Shown here one piece after another: positions 35,008 to 47,527 of a stretch of DNA of 64,000 bases. A program made the translations under genes and the position numbers. Under the pieces are notes generated by a model. It was not told the DNA's origin and ran no database searches. It saw only the letters and a list, made by a program, of their open reading frames with translations. Each line of letters opens with the position of its first letter. Position 1 is the stretch's first letter. Origin of the DNA: Medicago truncatula (Eukaryota > Streptophyta > Magnoliopsida > Fabales > Fabaceae); the NCBI RefSeq assembly GCF_003473485.1, contig NC_053042.1, positions 33,694,762-33,758,761 on the forward strand, given 5' to 3'.

Positions 35008-36076
35008 ATTCTATAAAGATAGAGAAAATTGAGAGCACAATATAAACCGAGTCTTTTAACCAGCGGCGAAGCTAGCATAAAATTTATGCAGGGGCCAAAT
35101 ATAAGGGAACAATAAAATATTTTTAAAACGAATATATTAAATTTAAGGATAAAAATGTTTTTAGTCTCATAGATTATATATTTTTAGGTTTAGTCCTTAC
35201 AAAAAGTTTATTCAATTTTTGTCTCGATATTTTAAAATTTTACAAAAAAAAAGTGTTTTTATTCTTGTATTTAATCTCTAACAAAAGACTAAAATCAAAC
35301 AAAATCTTAGAAACATAACTCAAAAATCGCAAGTGTTGTAAAGACTAAAAATAAAATTAATCAATTCTATAAAGATAGAGAAAATTGAGAGCACAATATA
35401 AACCGAGTCTTTTAACCAGCGGCGAAGCTAGCATAAAATTTATGCAGGGGCCAAATATAAGGGAACAATAAAATATTTTTAAAACGAATATATTAAATTT
35501 AAGGATAAAAATGTTTTTAGTCTCATAGATTATATTTTTTTAGGTTTAGTCCTTACAAAAAGTTTATTCAATTTTTGTCTCGATTTTTTAAAATTTTACA
35601 AAAAAAAAAGTGTTTTTATTCTTGTATTTAATCTCTAACAAAGGACTAAAATCAAACAAAATCTTAGAAACATAACTCAAAAATTGCAAGTGTTGTAAAG
35701 ACTAAAAATAAAATTAATCAATTCTATAAAGATAGAGAAAATTGAGAGCACAATATAAACCGAGTCTTTTAACCAGCGGCGAAGCTAGCATAAAATTTAT
35801 GCAGGGGCCAAATATAAGGGAACAATAAAATATTTTTAAAACGAATATATTAAATTTAAGGATAAAAATGTTTTTAGTCTCATAGATTATATTTTTTTAG
35901 GTTTAGTCCTTGCAAAAAATTTATTCAATTTTAGTCTCGATTTTTTAAAATTTTACAAAAAAAAAGTGTTTTTATTCTTGTATTTAATCTCTAACAAAAG
36001 ACTAAAATCAAACAAAATCTTAGAAACATAACTCAAAAATCGCAAGTGTTGTAAAGACTAAAAATAAATTTAATCC
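35008..36076. repeat. 356-bp tandem triplication spanning a hAT left end
   Basis: Units starting attctataaagatagag begin at 35008, 35364 and 35721 (spacing 356 and 357). They are almost identical, differing by a handful of substitutions and A-run lengths. Each unit contains about 53 bases of flanking DNA, the hAT target repeat cttttaac, and about 300 bases of element left end. Confidence 0.92.
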
Positions 36077-36467
36077 GAAAATTAATCGATACATGAAAAA
36101 AAAAATGACAATAATTTTTACTTTTATGAAATGTAAATTAAAGCAACAGCAAAGGATAAAAATTGACAATAGCTATTTAATTTTTTTTTGGGTAAAATGC
36201 ATTTCAAGAAGCCAATTTTATCTATATTTGATCATTTACTAAATTGATTAATAATGTCTTTCCCAATGTAAACAAATAGGTTATTTGTAAGAAACTCAAT
36301 ATCCATTTAATTTGTTTATGCTAGTTTTTGGCAACTGAATTTATTTGGAGTAACTCAATGTTTATTATTTGGGGTAGCCGAATATAAATTTATACCAACC
36401 AATTAAAGATTAATATATTTTTTGGGTAGCCAAGGCTACCCCTTGCCAATGAAGGGCTACGCCCCTG
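35061..36467. mobile_element. hAT-like non-autonomous element, left end triplicated
   Basis: The left terminus cagcggcgaagctagc and the right terminus gggctacgcccctg are imperfect inverted ends. The 8-bp repeat cttttaac precedes the left end (35053-35060) and follows the right end (36468-36475), as for hAT. Because the left end plus flank was later duplicated, the termini recur at 35417 and 35774. No coding capacity. The original element was probably about 700 bp. Confidence 0.72.
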
Positions 36468-36757
36468 CTTTTAACCTTCTTTGTTGTTCATGTCTATGTT
36501 TTCAATTTTTACCAACTTTTTTCCTTTTAGAATGAAGAATTTATCCGCATATATATAAGGAAACAAAAGTGAAAGTAAACTATTTATTGATTATTTTTTC
36601 CCACGTATGCATGCATATGGCAACCGGCATGGACATCTGGTTATAAAAGAAAAAAAAGTAATTCATTACTGAATCATGCATCAATTGTCTGGCAACAAGG
36701 ACTCTCTAGCTCATTCCAAAAATTACATAAAAATTATTTTGGGAATAAAGGATGGAT

Positions 36758-39700
36758 TTAAAGCGGCTGAACGATTAGAGGAAGTCCATAAGCTGGCCTT
36801 AGTGAGAGCATAATACAAGGTGAATGAATATAATTTGGGGAAATATTAAAACTAAATCTAGAGAGAAGAAGGGTTAACACTATCTTATACTCCATAAAGC
36901 TCAAGTTTCTACCAACACACATTCTTCCTCCAAATCCAAAAGGTAAGTATCCCATTTTTTGGTTGCATCCACCATTTACATCATCCATGAATCTTTCTGG
37001 TCGAAACTCATTTACATTTTCTCCCCACAATGATGAGTCATGGTGCATTGCAACAACGTCGATCCACATATTGGTCCCATTAGGAATTGTTAGATTATCA
37101 AGTTTAATGTCTTCTCTAGATTGCCTTTGAACATTTGGTGCTGTTGGGTAGAGCCTCAAAGCTTCATTCATCACCCACTTCATCTGAATATTTGGACAAC
37201 AAACACATTGAAGATATATATTAGTTAATGCAGGAAAACACCACATCATTTCTAAAATATATCAAATTTATTATTAAAACTATCATTGAGATGAGCACTA
37301 TACATCTTTTCGTTTTACTGGCAAGAAACTATAAAATGCTGAAAAATAATTAATTAAAGGGTAAAATTAAAAGAAAAAAAAAAATTATACCAAAGGAGTT
37401 TATCACATGCTTTTTGACAATGAGCCTTTACCTCGTCACAACTTGACTTGGAACAAATAAGTTTCTCTTAAGTTGTCATCATTTGTTTGGAGGCTAATTC
37501 AAAATAGACTTCCAACAAAGATCAACGTGTGTCAACGTGGTATTATCAATTCAGATTCTTCTCTTTGCTTTTATGGCTGTGGAGTGGGCGGAAATCACCA
37601 CCATTTTTTCTTCGATTGCGCTTCTTTTGGTATTTTTTGAAACTGTGTTCTTAATTAGTTAGAAATTTCTTCTAAATAATTTAATCCCTCATGCTCGTTC
37701 TCGTGAGCTTAACTCAGTTGGTAAGGATAATGCATAAAATATGCAAGGTCGGGGGTTCAAACCCCAACCAGCACAAAAAAAAAAACTCCCATGCTCAATA
37801 ATTATGGCATTCTTGCTCTTAACAAAGACTATTGAGACCTTTTTCATGTCATTTGGTTGGCTTGTACTTGGATTATGTGATCTAAAAGCACCAACAAGCT
37901 TTTTGGTCACAACGAGTTATCTTCGGAGCAAAGTATCGATCATGCCAAAGTTCAAGTTTAATGGTGGATTAAGTCTATGATAAAAAATAAAATAAAAAAC
38001 TTTATAATTTTCATTAGTAGAGTGGATAAATCAAATCTACTTGATTGTCTTTGTCTCACGACCTCTTTGCATTCTTTGTTCCTCTCCGTTTACTTTTCAC
38101 TAGTCTCCGTTTACTTTGCTAGAATAGTTTAATGAATATAATTTTGACTTTAAAAAAACAAGCATAATTTATATATAGTGAGTTAGATTAGCTAGATTAG
38201 CAAGACTAACATTACCTTTTTCAATCCAGCAAGCACATTAATATCAACATCTTTATCACCAACCACTTCTCTTATCTCATCTCTCAATTGATTTTGCCAA
38301 TCTTTATGCATAGCTAAAAGCATCAAAGTCCAAGAAATAGCCAATGCTGTTGTCTCATGACCACCAATGAAAAAGGTCTTGCACTCATCCACCAATTGTT
38401 TTGTGGTCAATATTTTCCCATACTTTCCATCAACTTGATTTTCTTGCAACAACAAATCTAACAAATCTTCTCTACCTTGCTGTTTAACTTTTGATTCCTT
38501 TCGAGTTTCAATTACATAAAGCAAAAGTTTATCTATCTCCTTCCCAAGTTTCTTTGTCTCTAGGGTTTTTTTCATTTCAATGCACTTGATGTACGGAACA
38601 CCTACATATCTTGTTGTTTTAAAAAGTTTCATTTGTAGGGTATGTAATTTTTCACCAATTTTCCTTGCATTTTCATCCTTCATACCGCAACTTGTTTTTG
38701 CTATAATCTCTCCTGCGGTTGCAACGATCTCTCTTTCGACATCCATTTCGGGGTTTCCGGAGTCGATTTGCGTAATCCATCTATCAATCATTTGCTTTGT
38801 AGAGTCTACCATAATGCTTACCATTGCCTATTCGATCATTACACATTAAAATTTTTAGTTGATATACGATTTAAAGTTGAAATTGTAACTCAATTTATAA
38901 TATATTTTCTCTAGTGAGTAAGGGAAAGAGAAAACCTTCAAGTTAAGAGGAGAAAATAATGGGGCTATAACATGCCTATGGTGAACCCATTCACTGCCTT
39001 CAGCCATAACCAAACCTTTTCCAAACATGGGCTCTCTATCATTTCTAAACACATTTGGTTTTCCCCATCTCTTTGCAATAACTTCAGTGGACATTTTCTT
39101 CAAGAATTCAGGGTCTGCAATGTAGAGAAAAGGTTCTGCGCCTAGCCAATAGATGAAAACCTTTCCTGCAAAAAAAATTATGTATATTCGTTTGGCTTAG
39201 AGAAATTACAAAAATTAATACATTTGCAATGAATAAATTATGTAAAAGAGTTTACACTCATATATATATATATATATATATATTTCATCAGAACACTCAC
39301 ATATATTTTTCTTAATAAGTTACAAAATTACTCATGCAATTAGGAGTTTAATTAATGTAGCTTTGAAAAAATAGTTTAAAATGTTTTTTTAATAGGTTTC
39401 TTCCAAGTTCCACCGGAGGTAATTATATATGAGAAATGTTAGAACCATAGGGAAGATTGGAATTTGGTTTATCTCGTTGTAAAATTTCATCATATCTTAC
39501 TAATTACTAATATTTTTAAATAAATATTTATGTATGACATTCAATATAATTATACATGTAAATGTGCATTTTAGGCATAAATTAAATCACATCTTGTACG
39601 GGAAAAATATCATAACTAATAACCTACTAATTTATAAAAAAAAAAAACCTATTAATTATATATCTCCTTAAGAAAACCTACTAATTATATATCGAATATA

Positions 39701-40760
39701 TAATAGGGATCAATACTTACTTTCTCTCTCTTTTCTACTTACAAAATCTTAGCCATTACTATTTTTCTTCTTCTTAGATCTACTTAATCCTGGTGATTTA
39801 AGGTCAATTTTTAGTCTGAAATCACCCCTTCAATTTTCTTTCTTTCTTTTGGTTAAATAAGTTATTTTCGCATACTTTCAGTCTTCTTTAGTATGTTTTT
39901 GTGTTTCGTTGTTGCTTGTGTTGATTTCCCATCTTTATGCAGTGTTTTTTTTTATTTCATATCTTAGTGTGGTGTTTATTTGATTCTTGTTGAAAGAGTA
40001 GTTTTGATCAAGTGCAGATCCAATCAATGACTTTAATGTCGTCAACGTTGCAGATCTGAAAGCTTTAAATATAGTCATATTTGAAGGCATATGTACACTG
40101 TCGTTATATGCTATTAAAATGGATGTTCTAAGTTTGTTCGCAGATTTTGTCAAAAAAAAAAAGTTTGTTCGCAGATTTATCCTTTCTATTTTAGCGATTT
40201 TAAATTTGTATTATGTATTAGATCAATGTACTTTATGAATTTGAATGAGTGGATATCTTTTATTTTTGTAAAAAAAAAAAACTACTAGTTATATATTTAT
40301 AACAACCTACTAATTATAAAGTTTTTTTTTTTTTTTTTTGATAGATAGACGAAATGGCAAAGCCATTATAAACTCACACACACAAGTGGATGTACCGGGG
40401 TTCGAACCCCGATCATGGCATCTGGCCTAACAATTTCGGCATTAAATGTTTATCATGTATATGTATATTAATATTAATTGAGAACTAACCATATGAATTT
40501 TGCCACCTAGAAAAATAGGGGAACACAGTGGAGTGGATATCGTGGGTGAGCTTTGAGGACCCGGATGAAGAATCAACACTGTTCTTCTTTTTCATCTCTT
40601 GAATATTTCCAAATGGAAAATTTGGGGTTGGCCCTTGAAACCCACATGTTTGAAGCTTATGATTTCTTTGAATCGGTGAAATCCACCAAGAAAATATTAG
40701 TTTCAAGAGAAAAACGAGAACTAATATTGCTAACAAAGCAAATATCTCAAGTAACACCAT
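36758..40760 (-). CDS. Cytochrome P450, CYP72 clan, CYP715-like
   Basis: Four exons on the minus strand, 40760-40490, 39165-38936, 38827-38216 and 37183-36758, join in frame to 512 residues, the normal length. Residues 2-25 are a membrane anchor (LLEIFALLAILVLVFLLKL) followed by a Pro/Gly hinge. The I-helix oxygen motif GGHETT is at 322-327, the K-helix ExxR (ENALR-type, EALR) at 378-381, and the haem loop FGFGGRMCVG has its ligand Cys at 460. All key residues are present, so the enzyme looks functional: an ER-bound NADPH-dependent monooxygenase. The wording of the sequence around GKVFIYWLGAEPFLYIADP and RYVGVP matches my memory of CYP715 better than CYP714, CYP709 or CYP72; the substrate is unknown. 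A TATA box lies about 130 bases before the start. Intron 3 (1,032 bp) and intron 1 (1,324 bp) each contain a SINE-like insert. Confidence 0.88.
37690..37785 (+). repeat. SINE-like element in P450 intron 3
   Basis: A-box-like gagcttaactcagttggtaa, B-box-like cgggggttcaaaccccaacc, then an A-run (37,776-37,786). This is the tRNA-headed, A-tailed structure of plant SINEs. Confidence 0.6.
40322..40450 (-). repeat. SINE-like element in P450 intron 1
   Basis: Reading the minus strand: a B-box-like cggggttcgaaccccggta, then a tail ending in an A-run (T-run at 40323-40340 on plus). The body contains gagtttataatggctttgcc, a sequence I recall from legume SINEs. Confidence 0.55.
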
Positions 40761-40890
40761 TCTCTTTTGTTTCTTTCTTAGTTTGCAATTATCACTCTTA
40801 AGATGTTAGAATTTAAGCTATTAATAAGAAAGAGGATAATAGCTTAATATTATGTGTTTGTTATGGAAGAGAAGAGTGCAAAATGTTGAT

Positions 40891-40897
40891 ATTTATA
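40891..40897 (-). promoter_or_regulatory. TATA box of the P450 gene
   Basis: tataaat on the minus strand, about 130 bases upstream of the ATG at 40760, within an A+T-rich promoter. Confidence 0.55.
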
Positions 40898-42708
40898 GAA
40901 TGAGATGTGAGTTGGAAAAGAATACAGAATGCTCTACTTTTGTCCATTAAAAAAAAAATATCTCAACAACATTTTTGAACATTTAACTCGCATGGATGCT
41001 GCAGGATGAGTTAAGCATATTTTTTTGGAAAAAATTATGTAAATTGTATTAACAAAAAGACAGCATTGTGTGTTCACAATGGACCACGAGAACAAAACAA
41101 ACTTGAGTTGTTTCTACGCAAATTTTGAACCTATGTGGCAACTCTTCTCATCTCTTTTGAACACTTCTTCTTGGGGAGTGCATTTTGCTGATGTGGCAGT
41201 TCTAGATAATCTTTCATGCCTTATTCCAATAATGGAAAGATCGAATGCCAATTCATGATCCCATGATTTATTTCAACCAATATCACTAGGTGGTGAAAAA
41301 AACTAAACAACTTCCTACCGACATTATGAATGCCGCACAAAAACATTTGTAGTAGTCACTGTCCAGCATAAAGTACTCACAATCGGTGGCGGAGCCAGAA
41401 ATTTTGATTAGTGGAGACATCATATAATTATATATAGTTTGTAGCATTAAATATATATTGCATTTTACTTTTGAAAGCAGAAATATATATCACAATTATT
41501 CTCTACAATTTGTCATATTTTAAAAATGATATTATTGTCTTGAAGTTTTTGATCAACCACTTGATAGAATATTTGAACTTGTCACAAACTTTCTCCAATT
41601 TACACTTTGACTTTTTTTCTTCCAATTTATTAAGGTCTCACCATTACCGCCATTTCTAAATAGTAATGTCGATCATCGTTAGAATTTCTGATGAATTTAA
41701 TTAAGTATTGATCTATGGTAAACCACCTATTAAGATAATCTAGCAAAGAACTTACAGTGTCCCACATGTGTAAATAAATATTCTAACAATAAGTTATTTA
41801 GCAGAGTACTAATATAAATTGATCTCATATATATATATATATATATATTAACTTTGTGACCACTAATGATACTTTGATGGTATCAATTAACTCTGCAAGA
41901 CTACAATGAGATGAGACAATGGTTTGCCAAAAATTCATGTTGTAAGTAGAAAGACTCACAAGTGCTCTCTATATGTAGTTAGTTTTAACTTTTACGTGAG
42001 GAATACAAAAACATCAAGGGTGTATAATCTACTAGAATTATCAATTGTGTGTGGGATTCTTATACATAATATATATAGTTGGTAAAAATAATTTGTGCAC
42101 GCCGGAACCCACACAACCTTGTGTGTACTTACAATTAAAATTACCTATTGCAAATTATTACAATTAAAACCACATACCCTACCATCAATGGTTAGTTACA
42201 ATGGTTGGTTACAAATAATAGTTGAGAGATTTTTTTTTGTTTTTTGTCTCTGCTCCATATTTTAACCTTCTTTGTAGTAAAATGTCTATGCTCCTCAAAA
42301 CCTGTCAACAAGTATGTAGAAATATTTTCTTACCAACATGTTACTTGAGTGTTTTACGTGCGCGTATGCAACTCTATTGTTGGAGAGTCCAGGGAGTGCT
42401 GGGAGCGGCAATGGATTCGTTAACCATAGCAGACACTAGAGGAATTATAGATATTTCACTGCATCATCGGGATTATGATGTAACTGTTACACATCCTTTC
42501 CAAAACTCTGAATATATGTGTATAAGGAGAGGATTTTATCGATGTGAAATTGTATGAGTAAAAAGAAACTACCTTTTAAAACTTCCGCTGAAGCAAGCAA
42601 TCGTTCCTTGTGTCAATTTTGAAATATTATAATAATATGGTTTGGAGCATCATGCTTGTTTATTTTTTGTTATATTACACTTCTTATCCAAACCAGAAAT
42701 TACCACCC

Positions 42709-42773
<65 letters not shown>

Positions 42774-43066
42774 AACCTAATAAAACACAAGTACATAACA
42801 ATTCTACGTACTTAATTTTCTAGTATAATCTGCTCCCATTACATAAGCTGAAACTTGTTTTGTAATCCAATACAAAATAAAATTCAACAAAGACCTAGCA
42901 ATTAAGTGAAAAATGTAACTTGATTGCAAATCCAGAATACCTACCTATACAGCTGCATCAAGCGAGCGTTGCATTTGAGACATGTTTGCATTTAAACATT
43001 TATGTATAATAATCATATCTTGGAATTAAAATATCACATACCATCATATTGCAAAATGTTTAGAGA
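40898..43066. other. Intergenic, microsatellites only
   Basis: No gene recognised. An open frame at 42222-42557 shows no family motif. The text ggtggcggagccag at 41,387 resembles a hAT end without a partner. (AT)n runs occur at 41,828-41,849 and 42,712-42,771. Confidence 0.5.
42655..42905. repeat. Duplicated segment, copy 1, with (TA)n expansion
   Basis: gttatattacacttcttatc ... cattacataagctga ... tttgtaatccaatacaaa ... aattcaacaaag matches 48,960-49,155 in order. This copy has about 30 TA units (42,712-42,771) where the other has only aatatatctaat. Confidence 0.75.
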
Positions 43067-44340
43067 TGTTGAATAAGAGAGAAAAGAGAGACGTGATGAA
43101 ATATTATGTGACTAAATAACACCACGGAAGATTTATTATATAGAAGTTAAGTAGTTTAGAGACTAAGCTAGGATATATTTACAGAAAGAATATTTTAAAT
43201 AATATTTTATGCTAAGTAATTCGAGGGTAATTAAGGTAAAATATATTTACAATATCAACTCCCCTTCAAGCTGGAGCATATAAGTCAAATGCGCCAAGCT
43301 TGCCACATATATAACTTATTCTAAGTCCTCGCATAAATTTTGTTAAAACATCTGCCAACTTATCATTTGAATTATAAAACTTGTGACGATGTCCCTTCAT
43401 TCAATCTTCTCTCTGAAAAAATGACAGTTTATCCCAATTTGTTTGGTCCTCACATTGAACACTGAATTTGAGGCAATATGCAATGAGGCTTGATTATCAC
43501 ATATAAGCATCATTGGTCGTGCTTCTTCAAATTGAAGTTCCTTGAGTAACTGGTTCAACAACATGAGTTCACATGTTACTAGTGTTATGGCCCTATATTC
43601 TGCCTCAACGCTTGATCTTACAATTATATTTTGTTTCTTACTCTTTCAGGACATCAGGTTTCCTCTAACAAATACACAACACCCATAAATGGATCGTCTA
43701 TCAATGAGTGAACCTACATAGTCAACTTATGAGTAACCAACTATTTGAGTGTGTCCTTTATCCTCGTAAATGAGACCTTTTCTTGGAGCACCTTCGATGT
43801 ATTTAAGAATCCAAATTAAAGCATTCATGTGTTCTTGGCAAGGAGACCACACTAACTGCAAAGGAAATGTCTGGACGAGTGACTCTGAGATAATTCAAAT
43901 TTTCAACCAATCTCCTATATCTTCTTGAATCTGATAGAGGCTCCTCCTGATTAGGTAGAAATTTGACATTTGGATCCATAGGAGTATCAACTGGTTTGGC
44001 ATTCAATAGACATGTTTCTTCATGAATATTCATAGCATATTTCCTTTGTGAAATCATAATACCATCCATGGATTGGGCTACCTCGATACCCAAAAAGTAA
44101 CACAGTTTACCAAGGTCCTCAGTTTCAAACTCATTAGAATATTTTTTGAAAGAAACTCATTAAAAAGATGTTGTTTTAACTAGAGTATTACATGTTGATC
44201 AGTACCAATTACGACAAATCATCTACATAAACAATAAGATAAATGTACGCTTGAGATGAGTGACGATAAAAAACAGAATGATCAGCTTGATTATGAGTCA
44301 TACCAAACTATTGCATCACTCTGTTGAATTTATTCCAACC
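43067..44340 (-). pseudogene. 5'-truncated Ty1/copia element
   Basis: On the minus strand, reverse transcriptase text with YVDDL (near 44,215), the connection motif MGIEVAQSMDGIMISQRKYA (44093 onward), RNase H blocks (SVEAEYRAITLVTCEL, NDKLADVLTK, MRGLRISYICGKLGAFDL) and a polypurine-like gaaggggag follow in the correct copia order, but with several stops and frame changes. Directly after comes a probable 191-bp 3' LTR (43257-43067) running from TGATATTG to TTCAACA with a TATA-like ctatataataaat. The 5' half is missing. Confidence 0.82.
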
Positions 44341-45039
44341 ATTTTCTTTTTGAGATATTTTTTTAATCAAGAAACAATTTATAAACAAAATTTAGTAATA
44401 AACAAATATATTTTTATCATTTTACTTGCTAAAGTCTTGACCGTTCTTTTCCTTCCATTCTGTTAATTCTTTTTTTAATTATTTTCCCTTCTCTCTTTCT
44501 TCTTCCTCTTATTTTCCCGAATTTGATTTTTGAGTTAAATTGTGTGCTACTGTTACAATCCGCATCGAAGAACCCTAATTCCTTCGACGATTCCTTCTAC
44601 AATCGAAGATTCCTGTGATTCCTAAATCTTCGGATTCATTTTTCCAAGGTAACATTAGTTTTCTCTAATTTTGCACCGACTTAGCCAAACTCTTTTGTTT
44701 GTAGCATAATGTTCAAGTTTCTGTAGTTTATGGTAATGATAAGGTGTTGAAAAATATGGCTGTGAAATTTGTATGTTTCAATTTGTACAAGTGTTAAAAC
44801 TATTTTCAACAGTTATCTAGAAGAGTTTATTGAAATACACTGGAAAAAGATTATGGACATGTCGTAAGTGGTTTAATATATCCATTTCAATTGAATTGCA
44901 GAATGCAGCTGCAATTTCGGTTGCAGTGCATGCAATTTGATATTATGCAGCCAATGCGGTTGTAATTGTGATGTGATTGCGGAAGGCTCCAAACCTTTAT
45001 ATTGCAGTCACAATTGCGGTTGCCGTCCACAATTTAAAA
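44341..45039. other. Intergenic
   Basis: No gene. About 44,520-44,650 resembles a transcribed leader (accctaattccttcgacg) with a donor-like ccaaggtaac at 44,646, but no linked exon was found. Confidence 0.35.
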
Positions 45040-45335
45040 CTATTGTTTCGATAGTGGTAGAAACTAGACTTACGTGATTTGGGCATGTAGAGAGAAGACA
45101 TGTGGATTATGTAGTAAAGAGAGTAGATTAAATGGAGGGGAGTCAAATAGAAGAAGACCTAGAAAAACTATAAGAGAAACGATCAAGAAGGATCTAAATA
45201 TTAACGAGTTGAATAAAAATATGGTTTTTGATAAAACACTATGGCGACATTTGATTCATGTAGCCGATTCCACTTAGTGGGATAAGATAAGACTTGGCTG
45301 TTGTTGTTTCAATGGTGGGAACGTTGAAAAAAAAA
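45040..45335 (+). pseudogene. LINE 3' end fragment
   Basis: The frame from 45074 gives RRPRKTIRETIKKDL and NMVFDKTLWRHLIHVADST, the conserved C-terminus of plant non-LTR reverse transcriptase ORF2. It ends in a stop, then the typical gtgggataagataagacttgg...gttgttgtt trailer and an A-run (45,326-45,337). A 5'-truncated copy. Confidence 0.7.
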
Positions 45336-45641
45336 AATACGCGTAGCAGTATTATATAGTAATAGTAAGAAAGAAATTAAACCTCGGGCAAAACATGCTA
45401 TACCTATAGTAACAGTAAGATTTGTAGCAATATGTTTAATTGTTTCCCATATCATATTTGTTTTTGTACTTTTGCTTTATTACAATAAACCCAAAAATAA
45501 AATAATAAAGGTCAAATTGACATGATTTATTTTGTAATAATAACAGCGCTGTTTTGGGTGGATGAAGGAAGCTTGAGGGTTTGGAGCAGGAGAACATAGC
45601 AAAAACAATCACCAAAACAGAAGAAGACTGACCTGTGAAGG

Positions 45642-47527
45642 ATGACGGTGGTGAGGCGTACTGTTTTCCGATTAGGAAGACGATTACGACTAGGACTCTT
45701 CAATTTCCTCAAATCAGAGGCTAATCACAATGATCTAAATACAAATTGTTTTCGCTGTCTGGGCACAATGCCATTGTTTCAACCTTGCAACTACAACCAC
45801 AATGCTTTTTTCTCTTCCTCCGCCTCCCCATTTCCATCTCCATTTTCCACCGGGCAAAGGAGGAGTATGTTTATCCAAACACAGTCCACTCCTAATCCAG
45901 AGTCTCTTATGTTTCATCCTGGTAAACCTGTCATGGATGTTGGTAGCGCCGATTTCCCTAACCCTCGTTCCGCCATGAATTCTCCTCTCGCTAAATCAAT
46001 TTTTGCTATTGACGGTACTTTCCCTCTCTCTCCACTCCTTTCATTTCTTTTATTTCTGCCTGTTTTCTGATTGTTTTTTTAATTGTTGCAGGAATTACTC
46101 GTGTTTTCTTTGGATCTGATTTTGTCACCGTTACCAAATCGGAAGATTCATCGTGGGAATTCCTTAAGCCTGAAATCTTTGCTGCTATTATGGATTTCTA
46201 CTCTTCAGGTGAACCACTCTTTCTAGACTCTCAAGCTGCCGCTTCCAAAGACACAGCAATTCACGATGTAAGTTTTTCTCATTTCTATGCTGATATTGCT
46301 GTAATTTTATTTCAAGGAATTTGAATTTTTACTTAAATTTCATAAAAGGCTAAATTTATTACCAATTCACTATCCAAGTGCTCGGGAGTATGAGATTTGT
46401 CGAGGTTTTGACACCTTCAAGATCTCAAAACTAAATGGTATGCTTACCTGTTTGCATACAGGATGATTCTGAAACAGTTGCGATGATCAAGGAACTTTTG
46501 GAGACTCGTATCCGACCAACTGTACAGGATGATGGTGGGGACATTGTGTATTGTGGTTTTGATCCGTAAGTTCCCCCTTGTTATTTGGGTTTCAATGTTT
46601 CAACTTTCATACACTTAAGCTCAGTGAATAATCTATACTCTTCACAAAATAGAAGTTCCAAAGTTTCATTCTACCTTTGCCTAGTTGGGTTTGAACTTTA
46701 TCTCATTATTTTAGGATCCGTGTTAAAAAATAATTGATGATATCTCATATAACAACATGCTAACAAATCATACTAAAAGTGAAATTAAACAAATTAAATG
46801 AGCAAATTTCCAAGACAATATCATTGTTGACAATGCTAATGTTGTACATTATAGAATTCCTCTTTTACTTGGTTTTTATATGTTGGTATTCTCTAGAGAT
46901 ACGGGGATCGTCAAACTTAAAATGCAAGGAGCGTGTAGTGGCTGCCCAAGTTCTTCGGTGACTCTGAAATCAGGCATTGAGAATATGCTGATGCATTATG
47001 TACCTGAGGTAACAAGTTTGCATTATAATTTGTGATGAAACTGATCCATTTGTTGTTTCCATTTATATTTATGGTGATTGAATTGATTCAAATCCTCAAC
47101 TTATCGTCCTTCTGTAATGAAGCGTTTGTATCTTTCCTATGGCATTCTAAGTTGATTTTGAGGGCATATTACAAGATAAACTTGGAGTCCAATTAACTTA
47201 TAAGATTTGCTAGTTGTCTTCCGTTGACTTAGATTTTCTATGTCTTACAGGATTGGTTGCATGCAACTATGCAAGTTGTTGAATTTAAGATTAAACAGAC
47301 CTATTTGTCACTGCATATTAGAAAGTATAGAGAAAGCTGTATTGATTATTGAGTTTTTATTTAAAGCAGCATTAAAAGGCTGAGTTCCAATTTATATGAA
47401 TTGTTCAACTATATCATATGGAGAAACAATCTTCCAATGTTGCTTGCTGCATTTACAGGTCAAAGGTGTGGAACAAGAATTGGATGCTGAGGAGGAAGAA
47501 GCAGCTTTAAGTGGACAAACGGAGTAG
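45642..47527 (+). CDS. NFU4/5: NifU-like iron-sulfur scaffold, mitochondrial NFU4/NFU5 type
   Basis: Five exons, 45642-46014, 46092-46267, 46462-46565, 46897-47008 and 47459-47527, join in frame to 277 residues with GT-AG borders. Residues 1 to about 70 are rich in Arg/Ser/Phe with few acids, an expected mitochondrial presequence. The Nfu N-terminal domain begins at residue 76 ([16 protein letters not shown]), and the C-terminal NifU domain (from about 180) carries the cluster-binding CSGC at 231-234 in [12 protein letters not shown]. The domain order without a second NifU domain separates it from plastid NFU1-3. In the family it transfers 4Fe-4S clusters to late targets such as lipoyl synthase and respiratory proteins. 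The C-terminus is short and acidic. All diagnostic residues are intact. The gene stands alone, about 300 bases after a LINE tail. Confidence 0.95.

Noticed and set aside
41385-41420. hAT left end (ggtggcggagccag)
   Set aside because: No matching right end or 8-bp repeat was found nearby, so it is left as a fragment.
42222-42557. 111-codon plus-strand open frame as a gene
   Set aside because: No recognisable motif, no splice-linked neighbours, and composition like the surrounding spacer.
44520-44660. Leader-like first exon of a gene upstream of NFU
   Set aside because: A donor-like site is present, but no compatible coding exon follows before the LINE fragment.
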